Source: UMGS1590 sp963558655 (GTDB lineage: Bacteria; Bacillota; Peptococcia; Peptococcales; Peptococcaceae). From it: a stretch of 64,000 nucleotides of DNA. Below the pieces are notes generated by a model. The model did no database searches and was not told the DNA's origin. It was given only the letters and a program-made list of their open reading frames with translations. The DNA is taken from positions 124,001-188,000 of the forward strand of contig CAUWHJ010000001.1 of NCBI GenBank assembly GCA_963558655.1. Direction: 5' to 3'. Positions 8,249 through 17,800 of this stretch are shown here, in pieces. The position numbers and the translations under genes are program-made. Every line of letters begins with the position of its first letter. Positions within the stretch are counted from its first letter, which is position 1.

Positions 8249-10092
8249 TTTGTATGTCTTCCCCCTTTGAAAATGCCGTAGCCGAAATTATCGCAGCGCA
8301 GGCAGCGGCTGCTCTCGGCCATAGCGCCTTTTTCGGTGAGACCGCATTCGATGCAAACAAAATCGTGTTTGCGTTCGTCGGCCTCGCGCTCGGTGGTGTT
8401 GACACGCGCGTGGAGCGGTTTATTGTCGGTGAGGCGTGGTTCAGGAATGGTTACATCAACGGTGATTTCGTGGTTGAAGCCAAGATATTCGTCGATATTG
8501 GCTGCTGCCACTTTACCGGCAGCAATGGCGCGAATGGCGCTGGCTGGACCGGTGACGCAGTCACCGCCGGCAAAGACACCGTCCATGTTGGCGTCAGAGA
8601 GGCGGCTGTCGGAAAGTGCGCTGATAGCACCGTGGAATACAGGCACACCAGCGGCTTCAAAGGCCAGCGAGTCGATCCCCTGGCCAATGGCCTCAACGAT
8701 GACATCGGCAGGAATACGTGTTTCCTCAACTTCATCGGCAGAAAGCGATGGTTTGCCACGCTTCATCAGGCCGGTGAGCTGTTTTTGTGCGACGAGTGCA
8801 GTAACATGACCGTTTTCATCGGCTTCAATACGTACCGGCGCGTGCATCGTCAGCATTTCAACGCCTTCAGCGATGGCGCCTTCAATTTCTTCAGGCAGTG
8901 CGGTCATATCTTCCTGACGGCGGCGGTACACGCAGGTAACTTTTTCGGCACCAAAGCGAATGGCTGAGCGGGTAACGTCCATCGCCACGTTGCCCCCACC
9001 GATGATGACGACTTTTTTGCTGGAGAAATCCGGATAAATCTCATCGCCAATGTCGTGCAGCACTTCTACGGCACTGAACACGCCTTTGCTGTCCTCGCCT
9101 TCGATACCGGTTTTCTTATCGGTATGAGCACCGATGGCAATGTAGATGCAGTCGAACTTTGCGTCTAATTCAGCGAAAGAAATGTCTTTGCCAACTTCGG
9201 TTTCTGTGTGCACTTCGATACCCAACGAAAGAATCGAATCAATTTCACGGTCCAACAATTCACGTGGATAACGATAGCTAGGAATACCGTAGCGCAGCAT
9301 ACCGCCAAGGCGTTTGAATTTTTCAAAGACGGTAACTTGATGGCCCATCAAAGCCAAATAGTAAGCGCAGGAAAGACCACCAGGGCCACCGCCAACCACG
9401 GCAATGTGTTTACCGGTTGGTTCTGCACAGGCTGGTTGTGGTACATCACCGGCAGTATCCACGGCATAGCGTTTGAGACCGCGAATATTTACTGGTTCAT
9501 CAAGCATGGTACGGCGGCAGCGCGCTTCGCATGGATGTTCGCATACATAGGCGCAGGCCACAGGGAACGGATTGTCCTTGCGAATCAGGCGCACGGCATC
9601 GTCCGGACGCCCTTCACGAATCAAGGCAATATAACCAGGAATGTCGACGCTTGCCGGACACAACGCAACGCAAGGCACAGGCTGTTCCATATTGCCAAGG
9701 CAGCGATGGTTTTGAATGTGTTCGATATAGTCATCGCGGAACCCCTTGAGCCCAGTCAGCACCAAACGCGCTGCGTGCGTACCGATGGCACAGGAAGCCG
9801 TACTTTCGATGATTTTTGCCGTGTTTTCCATGGTTTCCAGATCTTCCATTTTGCCCTTGCCGGCTAAAATGTCACGCATAATGTTGGCCAACTGACCAAG
9901 ACCGATACGGCAAGGCACGCACTTCCCGCAGGTTTGTGCGTGGCAGAGCGTGAGAAAGTTCAGAGACATATCGACAGGGCAAAGCCCAGGACCAGAGGCG
10001 ATGATGCGACGCTCCATGTCATGATAAAGCTGGTCCACAATCATTTGCGCTTGATCGGGCGTGTTGATATCCAATCTACTCAATAGTTCCAC
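8242..10092 (-). CDS. NuoF-tail/GltD-like fusion oxidoreductase, hydrogenase partner
   Basis: 616 residues. Residues 1-130 match the C-terminal Fe-S domain of NuoF (TCGKCVPCRIGLGQL plus a later Cys) but the FMN- and NADH-binding part of NuoF is absent. The rest is like the small subunit of glutamate synthase: N-terminal Cys clusters (CVALCPASVDIPGY, CAYVCEHPCEARCRR), an FAD Rossmann motif VVGGGPGGLSCAYYLA and an NAD(P)H motif VIIGGGNVAMDVTR, then a C-terminal CIECG...CLRC pair. It likely passes electrons between NAD(P)H and HydA, possibly by bifurcation (inference). The start is GTG 10092 with GAAGAGG close upstream. Confidence 0.88.
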   Translation of the reverse strand: MELLSRLDINTPDQAQMIVDQLYHDMERRIIASGPGLCPVDMSLNFLTLCHAQTCGKCVPCRIGLGQLANIMRDILAGKGKMEDLETMENTAKIIESTASCAIGTHAARLVLTGLKGFRDDYIEHIQNHRCLGNMEQPVPCVALCPASVDIPGYIALIREGRPDDAVRLIRKDNPFPVACAYVCEHPCEARCRRTMLDEPVNIRGLKRYAVDTAGDVPQPACAEPTGKHIAVVGGGPGGLSCAYYLALMGHQVTVFEKFKRLGGMLRYGIPSYRYPRELLDREIDSILSLGIEVHTETEVGKDISFAELDAKFDCIYIAIGAHTDKKTGIEGEDSKGVFSAVEVLHDIGDEIYPDFSSKKVVIIGGGNVAMDVTRSAIRFGAEKVTCVYRRRQEDMTALPEEIEGAIAEGVEMLTMHAPVRIEADENGHVTALVAQKQLTGLMKRGKPSLSADEVEETRIPADVIVEAIGQGIDSLAFEAAGVPVFHGAISALSDSRLSDANMDGVFAGGDCVTGPASAIRAIAAGKVAAANIDEYLGFNHEITVDVTIPEPRLTDNKPLHARVNTTEREADERKHDFVCIECGLTEKGAMAESSRCLRCDNFGYGIFKGGRHTKW

Positions 10093-10112
10093 CCTCTTCG
10101 TAAAAAATTATC

Positions 10113-10152
10113 CTATTAACAATTGTTGTGGCGCTAATAGAAACTATTAACA
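10113..10152 (-). promoter_or_regulatory. Palindromic operator candidate upstream of the hydrogenase operon
   Basis: TAATAG-AAA-CTATTA (10135-10149) is a perfect palindrome with a three-base spacer; AACAATTGTT (10118-10127) is a second palindrome, and CTATTAACA occurs twice (10113 and 10144). All lie within 60 bases of the GTG start. The AT-rich inverted boxes recall redox-repressor sites (Rex-like), but they do not match the Rex consensus exactly. Confidence 0.4.
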
Positions 10153-10233
10153 CTCTTATTATGCCACGTTAAAGCAACGGTGTCCATCAGAGACGATATA
10201 TTTTTTTGAAATTTTTGTAAAAATGTGTTTCGA

Positions 10234-10265
10234 TAAAAAAAGCTTTCTCAAATAAAGAGAAAGCT
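10234..10265 (-). terminator. Terminator after MFS pump 1
   Basis: AGCTTTCTC/GAGAAAGCT stem followed on the minus strand by TTTTTT. Confidence 0.8.
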
Positions 10266-10274
10266 CAAAGATTT

Positions 10275-11660
10275 TTAGTATTGTTTTTTGCCGCTGTGTA
10301 GGCCTTTCATCGCACAGATGAACATAACAACGCCGAGAGCAAGGTTGAGATAAAGCGCCCATTGGGTGCCGTTGGCTGTCCCTTGAGCGATGTCATCTGG
10401 CAGAGCCGCTTGGCCAAAAGTGACGAGCGTGGAAGCAACAGCAGTACCGATGGCGCCGAAAAGTTGCTGCAAGGTGGTGATGACAGCAGTACCATCGCCA
10501 TATTGATCGCCCGGCAAATTACGTAGAGCAAATGTGGTGGTATTACCAAGAGCAAGGCTCTGGCCAACGCAGTAGATAATAGCAATGCCCATCATCACGA
10601 AGGCAGATACATGCACCATGAACACAGCTTCGATGGCAAGACCAATCAAAATAAGAATGAAACCGGTGGTGATAGGGATTTTTGGCCCGATGGTGTCATA
10701 AATGCGGCCGGAGAACGGATTCATCACCGCACTGATAATGCAGGCCGGAAGCACAATGCAGCCAGCCACGAAAGCGGTTACGCCGCCATGGAGCTGGAAA
10801 AGATTAGGAATCATGAAACCGCGGGTAAGCGTGACAAATTGGCAAAGAAGCAGTGTGATCAAGCAGAAAGTGAAGCAAGGTGTTTTGAGAATTGCTAAAT
10901 TGAGCAGCGGTTTTTCTACCTTGTTGCAATGCTTTTTGAAAAGTACAAGCAGAACCACAGCGAGGGCAAACATGAGCCAAATGGTTGGGCTGCCAAAACC
11001 TACATGGCTGATGGCTGACAGCGGATAGATGATGCAGAAAAAGCTAATCCCTAAAAGCAGAAAGCTGATTACATCAAACGGTGCCTTTTGCAGCACGCGT
11101 GACTGACGGATACAAGTGATACCAAAAATACCTGCAATGATGAGAATTGGCAGCATGCAACCAAAAATCATGCGCCAACCGGCAATGCCGACAATCATGC
11201 CGCCAAAAGCAGGCCCAAGCGCAGGGCCAAGAACGATGGTCATGGTTGCAAGCCCCATGATGGTGGCCGTGTTTTGAAACGGCACCTGCTCAAGGATGAT
11301 GATATTCATAAGAGGAATGGTGATACCACCACTGATCCCTTGCAGCATACGAGCAATGATTAGCACTGTGAAGTTTGGTGACCAAACGCCAAGCAGGGTA
11401 CCAATGGTAAAAAGAATCCAAGCTGCAATGAAAAGATTTTTCATTTTGAAGCGTTTGGTCAGCCAGGATGATGTTGGAATGACAATAGCGAGCATGAGCA
11501 GGGTGACGGTGGTGACCCACTGAACCGTAGAGGTTGGAATATCAAACTCTTTCATTAGCGTTGGGAAAATAACGTTCATAGCCGTTTCTGAGGCGACAGC
11601 AACGAAACACATCAAGCCCAGCGCGAGCACCGAGACGGCGTTCAAATTCAAATGTTTCAC
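10275..11660 (-). CDS. MFS multidrug efflux transporter (DHA2/EmrB-like), N-terminus shifted
   Basis: 14-helix-type drug:H+ antiporter, 461 residues, with ETAMNVIFPTLMKEF, the motif-C-like GPALGPAFGGMIVGIAGWRMIF and many hydrophobic helices. It is about two thirds identical by eye to the pump at 12283-13683. The annotated GTG start at 11660 is odd: an ATG at 11664 overlaps the MarR stop (ATGA) and in its frame encodes MSETFEFERRL, which matches the paralogue's MSEFVFERRL, but that frame does not continue into the transporter. A small deletion after codon 11 seems to have shifted the frame; translation must use the GTG or an internal ATG. The pump may therefore be weakly expressed. Confidence 0.85.
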   Translation of the reverse strand: MKHLNLNAVSVLALGLMCFVAVASETAMNVIFPTLMKEFDIPTSTVQWVTTVTLLMLAIVIPTSSWLTKRFKMKNLFIAAWILFTIGTLLGVWSPNFTVLIIARMLQGISGGITIPLMNIIILEQVPFQNTATIMGLATMTIVLGPALGPAFGGMIVGIAGWRMIFGCMLPILIIAGIFGITCIRQSRVLQKAPFDVISFLLLGISFFCIIYPLSAISHVGFGSPTIWLMFALAVVLLVLFKKHCNKVEKPLLNLAILKTPCFTFCLITLLLCQFVTLTRGFMIPNLFQLHGGVTAFVAGCIVLPACIISAVMNPFSGRIYDTIGPKIPITTGFILILIGLAIEAVFMVHVSAFVMMGIAIIYCVGQSLALGNTTTFALRNLPGDQYGDGTAVITTLQQLFGAIGTAVASTLVTFGQAALPDDIAQGTANGTQWALYLNLALGVVMFICAMKGLHSGKKQY

Positions 11661-12137
11661 TCATGATTTGGTGTGTTCCTCCTTCAAATCTTTAGTGGAA
11701 AAATCCTCGTTTTTAAGCAATTCCCAGGCTTTTTCAATGGTAGAAATGGTGACGCAGAGATCGTAGTTATCAAGCTCGGAAAACAAAGTGGCAAGGTAAC
11801 TGTGGAACTCATTGACATAAGTTTGATAGAGTTCTTGGCCATAGTTGGTGAGTACAAGGACATGGCTTCGTTTATCTGTGACATCCGGACGTTTTTCGAT
11901 GGCGCCGTGTTTTTCCAGCTCGCTGAGCATGCGAGTAATGCTTGGCATCGTGCCATCGAGAAACAGAGCCACATCGCTGGGATGAACAGATTTTTGCATA
12001 AGATTGAGTTGATAGATGGCGTCAATAGCGTGCACCTGGCGTGGCGTCATCCAATCTGGAAGCTTTGGCAGACAGCTCAATGTGCGTTTGGCAAGCTGGC
12101 AAGCGTCCAGAAAAGCGCGTGTAAGACAAGTATCCAT
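11661..12137 (-). CDS. MarR-family transcriptional regulator
   Basis: 158 residues with a winged helix-turn-helix (SVHPSDVALFLDGTMPSITRMLSELEKHGAIEKRPDVTDKR) and flanking helices for dimerisation. Probably represses the adjacent efflux genes and itself. GGAGG precedes ATG 12137. Its TGA overlaps an ATG of the downstream pump (ATGA), evidence that the two were translationally coupled before the pump's frame changed. Confidence 0.9.
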   Translation of the reverse strand: MDTCLTRAFLDACQLAKRTLSCLPKLPDWMTPRQVHAIDAIYQLNLMQKSVHPSDVALFLDGTMPSITRMLSELEKHGAIEKRPDVTDKRSHVLVLTNYGQELYQTYVNEFHSYLATLFSELDNYDLCVTISTIEKAWELLKNEDFSTKDLKEEHTKS

Positions 12138-12178
12138 GTTCTACCTCCAAAATATTATCATGGGTAACAACACAAAAA

Positions 12179-12214
12179 CATTACAATTATATGGAATAGT
12201 AATGAATTTGTCAA
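12179..12214 (-). promoter_or_regulatory. Consensus promoter and operator of marR-MFS1
   Basis: Minus-strand TTGACA (12209-12214) and TATAAT (12186-12191) with a 17-base spacer, a perfect consensus. CATTAC (12179-12184) and GTAATG (12199-12204) form an inverted repeat around the -10, a likely MarR site. Confidence 0.75.
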
Positions 12215-12235
12215 TGTTAAGTTTGTGGATTTAAT

Positions 12236-12262
12236 GAAAAAAACACGCCCGTAAGGACGTGT
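12236..12262 (-). terminator. Terminator after MFS pump 2
   Basis: ACACGCCC/GGACGTGT hairpin with one mismatch, followed on the minus strand by a T run. Confidence 0.7.
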
Positions 12263-12282
12263 AAAAAGGAAAGGTTTAGTTT

Positions 12283-13683
12283 TTATTTTTTTCCTATGCT
12301 AAGCGCTTTGAGCGCGCAGAGCAACATGACAATAGCTAATGCAAGACACATATACAACGCCCACTGGACACCCACTGCTGTACCGGAAGAAAGGTCAGCA
12401 GGCATTGTTGCCTGGCCAAAAGAAACAACCGTTGAAGCAACAGCTGTGCCAACAGCGCCAAACAATTGCTGCATGGTGTTAATGACAGCAGTACCATCGG
12501 CGGTGCGAGTCTCTGGCAGATTGCGTAAAGCGAAGGTTATCGTATTGCCAGTAGCCAGACTTTGTCCGACACAATAGATGATGCAAATTGCCATCATTAT
12601 ATAAGCACTGACATGCAACATTAAAACAGTTTCCAAAGTAATATCAACAAGGATAAAAAGAAATCCCAGTGTGATTGGCAGCTTTGGACCAAGCGTATCA
12701 TAGAGACGGCCGCCAACAGGACTTAGCAATGCACCAATGATGCAGGCTGGTAGAACAATACAACCTGCGAGAAAAGCTGATTCGCCATTTACAAGTTGAA
12801 ATGCGTTTGGGATCATAAAGCCGCGTGCCAAAGTGAGAAATTGGCATAAAAGCAATGCGATGAGACACAGTGAAAAAGCAGGCGTTCGTAGAATCATCAA
12901 GTTGAGTAATGGCGTGTCGCGTTTGTCGCAATGACGTTTGAAAAGAAGAAGTGCTACCAGTGCAATAACGATCAGAATCCAGACAACAGGGTTGGTAACG
13001 CCCCAATGGCTGATGTTTGATAATGGAACGAGCAGACAGACGAAACATACTGCCAGAAGCAAAAAGCCTGTTAAATCAAAAGGTTGTTTATCAATGGCCG
13101 ACGATTGATAAATACACGTTAAACCGCCAATAGCTGAGATAATTACAAAAGGCAGTAAAAAAGCGAAAATCATACGCCAGCCCGCAATACCGACAATGGC
13201 ACCGCCAATAGCAGGCCCAAGCGCTGGTCCTAATGCAATGGTCAACGTTGCGCAGCCCATAATGGTTGCTGTGTTTCGCACAGGTACCTGTTCAATGATG
13301 ATATTACTCATCATCGGCAAGGCCATCCCAGTGCCAACACCCTGCAGCATACGCCCTAGAATAAGCGTGAAGAAATTTGGCGACCACAGACCGAGTAATG
13401 TGCCGGCTGTAAAGAAAAAGATCGCGGCCGCAAAAAGTGTGCGCGTGCGAAAACATTTTTTCAGCCATGATGATGTTGGAATAATGATGGCAAGCATCAG
13501 AAGATTGATCGTCGTTACCCACTGCACGGTTGATGTGCCGATACCGAATTCTTTCATCAAGGTTGGGAAAATGACATTCATTGCCGTCTCAGCGCAAACA
13601 CCCGTGAAAGTGATCAGCCCCGTCGCAATAACAGAAATGATGACGCGTTTATCCAGGCGACGTTCAAAAACAAATTCACTCAT
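12283..13683 (-). CDS. MFS multidrug efflux transporter (DHA2/EmrB-like)
   Basis: 466 residues, paralogue of the pump at 10275-11660, with an intact N-terminus MSEFVFERRLDKR. Conserved features are ETAMNVIFPTLMKEF, GRMLQGVGTGMALP, GPALGPAIGGAIVGIAGWRMIF and about 14 hydrophobic segments. No partner membrane-fusion protein is nearby, so it probably acts alone in the cytoplasmic membrane. It is transcribed from its own promoter with a MarR-type operator, divergent from the flavin-reductase-like gene. Substrate unknown. Confidence 0.92.
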   Translation of the reverse strand: MSEFVFERRLDKRVIISVIATGLITFTGVCAETAMNVIFPTLMKEFGIGTSTVQWVTTINLLMLAIIIPTSSWLKKCFRTRTLFAAAIFFFTAGTLLGLWSPNFFTLILGRMLQGVGTGMALPMMSNIIIEQVPVRNTATIMGCATLTIALGPALGPAIGGAIVGIAGWRMIFAFLLPFVIISAIGGLTCIYQSSAIDKQPFDLTGFLLLAVCFVCLLVPLSNISHWGVTNPVVWILIVIALVALLLFKRHCDKRDTPLLNLMILRTPAFSLCLIALLLCQFLTLARGFMIPNAFQLVNGESAFLAGCIVLPACIIGALLSPVGGRLYDTLGPKLPITLGFLFILVDITLETVLMLHVSAYIMMAICIIYCVGQSLATGNTITFALRNLPETRTADGTAVINTMQQLFGAVGTAVASTVVSFGQATMPADLSSGTAVGVQWALYMCLALAIVMLLCALKALSIGKK

Positions 13684-13741
13684 AAATTTAGAACATAACC
13701 CTCCTTATAATAAAAGATGAAATGATGGAGAATAATTATCT

Positions 13742-13795
13742 AAGGTATTTACCTTTAGCAATGAACATTGTAAAGGTGTTTTAGAAAATTGTCAA
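13742..13795 (-). promoter_or_regulatory. Promoter and operator of MFS pump 2
   Basis: Minus-strand TTGACA (13790-13795), 17-base spacer, TACAAT (13767-13772). A near-perfect inverted repeat ACCTTTAGCAATG / CATTGTAAAGGT (13751-13777, one bulged base) covers the -10, and AAGGTA-TT-TACCTT (13742-13755) abuts it. This is a convincing repressor site, presumably for the nearby MarR protein. Confidence 0.7.
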
Positions 13796-13801
13796 CCGCT
13801 T

Positions 13802-13830
13802 TTGAGCACCTTGCTAAAATATGGTATACT
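13802..13830 (+). promoter_or_regulatory. Promoter of flavin-reductase-like gene
   Basis: TTGAGC (13802-13807), 17 bases, extended -10 TGGTATACT (TATACT 13825-13830). Its -35 is only 6 bases from the -35 of the divergent pump promoter. Confidence 0.7.
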
Positions 13831-13864
13831 GGGAAATAGAATTTTAGACCAGGAGTGATTGATT

Positions 13865-14425
13865 ATGAGAAAAAGTCTTGGCGTACAGCCACGCATCTAT
13901 CCCGAACCTGTCCTCATTATTGCCGCCTATGATGAAAACGGCACCCCACAATGTATGAACGCAGCCTGGGGTGGCCTTTGTGCGTCCGATAAAATCATGA
14001 TGAGCCTGAACCCAGCCCATAAAACTGTTGCCGCATTGCGTGCCGCCGGCGCATTCAGCGTCAGCATGGGGCAGGCTGACCAAGTGACCGCTTGTGACTA
14101 TGTCGGTATTACCAGCGGCAACAACGTGCCAGATAAATTTGCTCGTGCCGGCTTCCACGCCACCACCTCGGAATTGACCGGCGCTCCACTCATTGACGAA
14201 CTGGCTTACACTCTCGACTGCGCGCTTGTCAGCTACGATGAAGAAAGCCATATCCTTATCGGCGAAATCAAAGACATCAGCGTTGATGAAAGCATTCTCA
14301 CAGACGAAGGCAGCATCAACGTTGCCGCACTTGCACCACTCTCCTTCGATCCACACACTAAGAAATACTATAAAGTCACTGAAGCAGTCGCTGACGCTAG
14401 AAGCGTTGGTAAGAAATTGCAGTAG
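13865..14425 (+). CDS. Flavin reductase-like FMN-binding protein
   Basis: 186 residues. Matches the flavin reductase/flavoredoxin fold: the N-terminal KSLGVQPRIYPEPVLIIAAYDENG, NAAWGGLCASDKIMMSL and the later ITSGNNVPDKFARAGFH, which line the FMN site in this family. Likely an NAD(P)H- or ferredoxin-linked flavoprotein; substrate unknown. CAGGAG lies 9 bases before ATG 13865; TTG 13859 is in frame but less likely. The divergent position beside an efflux pump suggests a role in drug or redox stress (inference). Confidence 0.85.
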   Translation: MRKSLGVQPRIYPEPVLIIAAYDENGTPQCMNAAWGGLCASDKIMMSLNPAHKTVAALRAAGAFSVSMGQADQVTACDYVGITSGNNVPDKFARAGFHATTSELTGAPLIDELAYTLDCALVSYDEESHILIGEIKDISVDESILTDEGSINVAALAPLSFDPHTKKYYKVTEAVADARSVGKKLQ

Positions 14426-14431
14426 ATAAAG

Positions 14432-14483
14432 AACGGCTCACCTTGGAATGAACAATCCTTGTTCCAAGGTGAGCCGTTTTTGT
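14432..14483 (+). terminator. Terminator after flavin-reductase-like gene
   Basis: 17-base perfect stem (AACGGCTCACCTTGGAA with its complement) followed by TTTTTGTTT; may also stop the convergent XRE gene. Confidence 0.85.
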
Positions 14484-14738
14484 TTATTCTTCCTCGCGCA
14501 AAAGTTCGTCTGTTGTTACGTTCAAAATCTGTGCGAACGCCCTTAACTCAATATCCGTTACAAACTGCTTACCACATTCGATGCGCTGGATGGCGTTCTT
14601 GTCTAAATCAATTCCCTTGAGCTGCATCAAATCCGCCAACGCTCGCTGCGACACTTTTGGCTGCATTTGCTTACGGAGCGCACAGAGCTTCGCGCCACAT
14701 ATATTGTTTTTACCATCCGCAGCTCGATTCTTATACAT
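14484..14738 (-). CDS. XRE-family helix-turn-helix regulator
   Basis: 84 residues, a single HTH_3 domain: LCALRKQMQPKVSQRALADLM then KNAIQRIECGKQFVTDIELRAFAQILNV. GGAGGGG lies directly upstream of ATG 14738. It is divergent from the large surface protein with a perfect inverted repeat between them, so it may control that gene or itself. It resembles the 81-residue regulator at 42391-42636 in size and layout. Confidence 0.85.
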   Translation of the reverse strand: MYKNRAADGKNNICGAKLCALRKQMQPKVSQRALADLMQLKGIDLDKNAIQRIECGKQFVTDIELRAFAQILNVTTDELLREEE

Positions 14739-14775
14739 GTGCGCCCCTCCAAAATAGATATTGTTGTCATCGTAA

Positions 14776-14856
14776 ATGACATTCACTGCTTGTCAATTTA
14801 TTTCATACGTAGTGTATGATGAAATAATAGGGAAAGTGACATCTAGTGAATGTCAT
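14776..14856. promoter_or_regulatory. Divergent control region with 12-base inverted repeat
   Basis: ATGACATTCACT (14776-14787) and AGTGAATGTCAT (14845-14856) are perfectly complementary. Inside lie TTGTCA (14790-14795) and TATGAT (14815-14820) for the plus strand, a minus-strand TTGACA/TACGAT pair, and the smaller repeat CATAC-GTAGT-GTATG. Confidence 0.55.
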
Positions 14857-14896
14857 CAGATAAAACCAACACTATAAAGGAAGGGAGAATTTTTTA

Positions 14897-17800
14897 ATGA
14901 AAAAACAAAAAGTGTTGAGCGCGCTCCTGGCAATGACCATGTTTTGCACCATGGCACCGCCAGCGGCAGCTCTGGCAGAGGAGACGAACACTGAAGCGGT
15001 GGAGGATTATAGCAGTGATCATTCTCTCGAAGTTATGGGCGGAAAATTAGGTAAAGATTACACTATTGAAAATGGAGTTATTACGGTTAAGACTTCCACT
15101 CCGTTAACTATTTATGGTGCTGGAGAGAATGTTAGAGGGAAAATTGTTATTTCAGAAAATGTAGAAGCAAACATTGCATTAGAGGCGTTACGTCTTTTTA
15201 GTCAGGATGGAGCTGCATTAGAAATATCTAAGAACTCGACTGCTAATGTTAAGGGGGTTAACGATGATTTAAACAATGAGAATGGCGATTTTAGTTCTCT
15301 TAGTGGAAGTGATCAATCACAAGCAATTCTCATTCAGAATAGTGGAATGTTAAATATTGATGTTGAAGGTGGTTGCCGGTTAAACTGTGAAGGCGTAATA
15401 AAAAACGATGGCAGCATTGCGATTGATGGAAGTGGTATTTTTGAAATAGGAGAATATCAATCGAATCCTTCTGTTGATGGTGGAAAGATGATCGTTAATA
15501 ATGGCATCGTGAGATTTTATTCTATAGATGTGGATAAATTCGAGGTTAATGGTGGCGAAGTCGGCGTTCGCAACGAAGAGAGTGGAGCTATTAATGCTGA
15601 TAAATGTGTTATTAATAATGGCTTAATTGATTGGTTTATAGAAAACTATGATTCTTGGAATAATGATGATGTTATAGGGCCAAGATTATTTGTATCTGAT
15701 AGTTTGCAGATTAAAGGTGGCGATTTTTATGGAGGAAATATTTCAAGAAACAGTGTCTATGGTTGTCCGGTTGTTGATGGAAAAGCTGTTTCTGTGAAAC
15801 AATTTAATGAAGACAGAGGATATCCAAAATTTACTGTTGTAGATGATGACCAGATAAATAGTTTGCAGGTATCTGGCACAGGGGGCAGCTATAAGAATCG
15901 TGTTTTAACACTTAATGATGGTGCTGACGTTATCATATCTTCAAAAGGTCAGACAAATGATAATATCCAGGTTGGCGATTATAATAATCCGGTTCATGCA
16001 ACTTTAACTTTGTCAGGCGTGGATATTCATTCAGCGAAACCGACGATTTTTGTTGAAGAAGGAAGCTCATTGACATTGATTCTAAAAGATGGCACAAACA
16101 ATAGGCTTCAAAGTGTTGGAGCTGAAATGTCAGCTATTCGTGTTAAAGATTATGATCGTTATGATCATAGTGATAGTGTACTTACAATTCAAGGGAAAGA
16201 AACATTAAATGTTCAAGGGCGTAATTCTGGGATAGGTGCTGCCGGTGGGCAGATTAACATTGAAAATGGAAATATTATTGCAACTCTCGGGTCATCAGCT
16301 TTTGGTGCAGCAATTGGGGGTGAATATCGATCCCATGCTCAGATAAATATTTCTGGTGGGACAATTAAGGCTGAAGGGGCTACAGGCATTGGAAGCGGTT
16401 ACGGAGACGCAGATATAATGATCTCGGGTGGAAATATCGAAGCGATTGGTCATTTAGGCGCCGCAATTGGTAATGGCAATCTTGGTCAAGGCGGAAGTAT
16501 TTTGATTGAAGATGGACATATCTACGCGACAACTGATTGTGGTAGCGCTGCTATTGGCGGCGGTGTTGATAGTTCTATTGAAGAAATTACAATTAAAGGG
16601 GGTAATATAATTGCTGAAACAAAACCTGAATCATATTATCAGAGTAGTGGTGCTGCCATTGGTACAGGTTACGCGCGAGGCAATTTAGATAACCCAGACC
16701 AAGAAAGAAATTCTTCTGTAGGCAATATCTCTATTTCTGGTGGAAATATTATTGCAAAAAGTGGAACTGGAGCTGCGGCGATTGGTAGTGGCCAATCATT
16801 AGATGGATATATTACTCAGGTTGGTTTCATCGAAATCACTGGTGGCACGGTTGAAGCTTATGGTGGTAAAGGAGCTGCTGGTATTGGCGCAGGAAAGGGT
16901 GGCATTGACGGTACTTTTTCTACCGGTGATGGCGATCCTGTGATTATAACGAACAGCATCAGCGATCAGAATAGTGAAAGCGTTTGGAATGGTGTATTCA
17001 TTGTTGATAATATGAACAAAGGCATCGGTAAGGTGTATGGTGATACTGTAACGCCAACGGCTGATTTCACGATTCCTGATGGAAAGACGCTGGAAGTTGA
17101 TGCGGGTCAGCAGTTGATTGTTGCAGATGGCATCACGGCAACGAACAATGGCACGGTGATGCGTGACAAAGATGGTGTGGTTGATGTGCAGGGCACATGG
17201 CTGGGTAATCCGGTGATGGTGAAAGGTGAAGAAGAAGGCACGGCGGTCACGGGTGTGCAACTTAGTAAGAATAAAATGACCTTGCAGCCGGGTAAGAGCA
17301 AGCGATTGACGGCGACGGTTTTGCCGGAAACCGCTGAAAATAAAAATGTTACCTGGCAGAGCAGCGATGAGCGTGTGGCGACGGTCAACAAAAACGGCCG
17401 AGTGACAGCGGCAGGCGAAGGTACGGCGGTGATTACTGTTACTACCGAAGAAGGCGGTTTTACGGCGCAGTGCAAGGTGACGGTGTCGCAGAAAGCACCG
17501 GAAACGGTAGCTGTGGATAATGTCGCTTTGTCGCACAAGCGGTTGACGATGAACGTTGGCGAAACGGCAACGTTAGCGGCAACGGTGTCACCGGCTGATG
17601 CGACGAACAAGAATGTGTCCTGGAAGAGCAACGACGAGGACGTAGTGTCTGTGGATGCTAATGGTAAGTTGACGGCTGTTGAGAGCGGCACGGCAACGGT
17701 GACGGTCACCACGGAAGACGGGAATTTTACAGCGCTGTGCAAGGTAACGGTTGTTGACCCTGATGATACGACTACGGATACCGAGACCAAACCGGATGGC

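Noticed and set aside
15900..16920. Gly-rich repeats in the surface protein as collagen or a DNA repeat array
   Set aside because: No G-x-y periodicity and no near-identical DNA repeats; the pattern fits degenerate protein repeats of a beta-helix.
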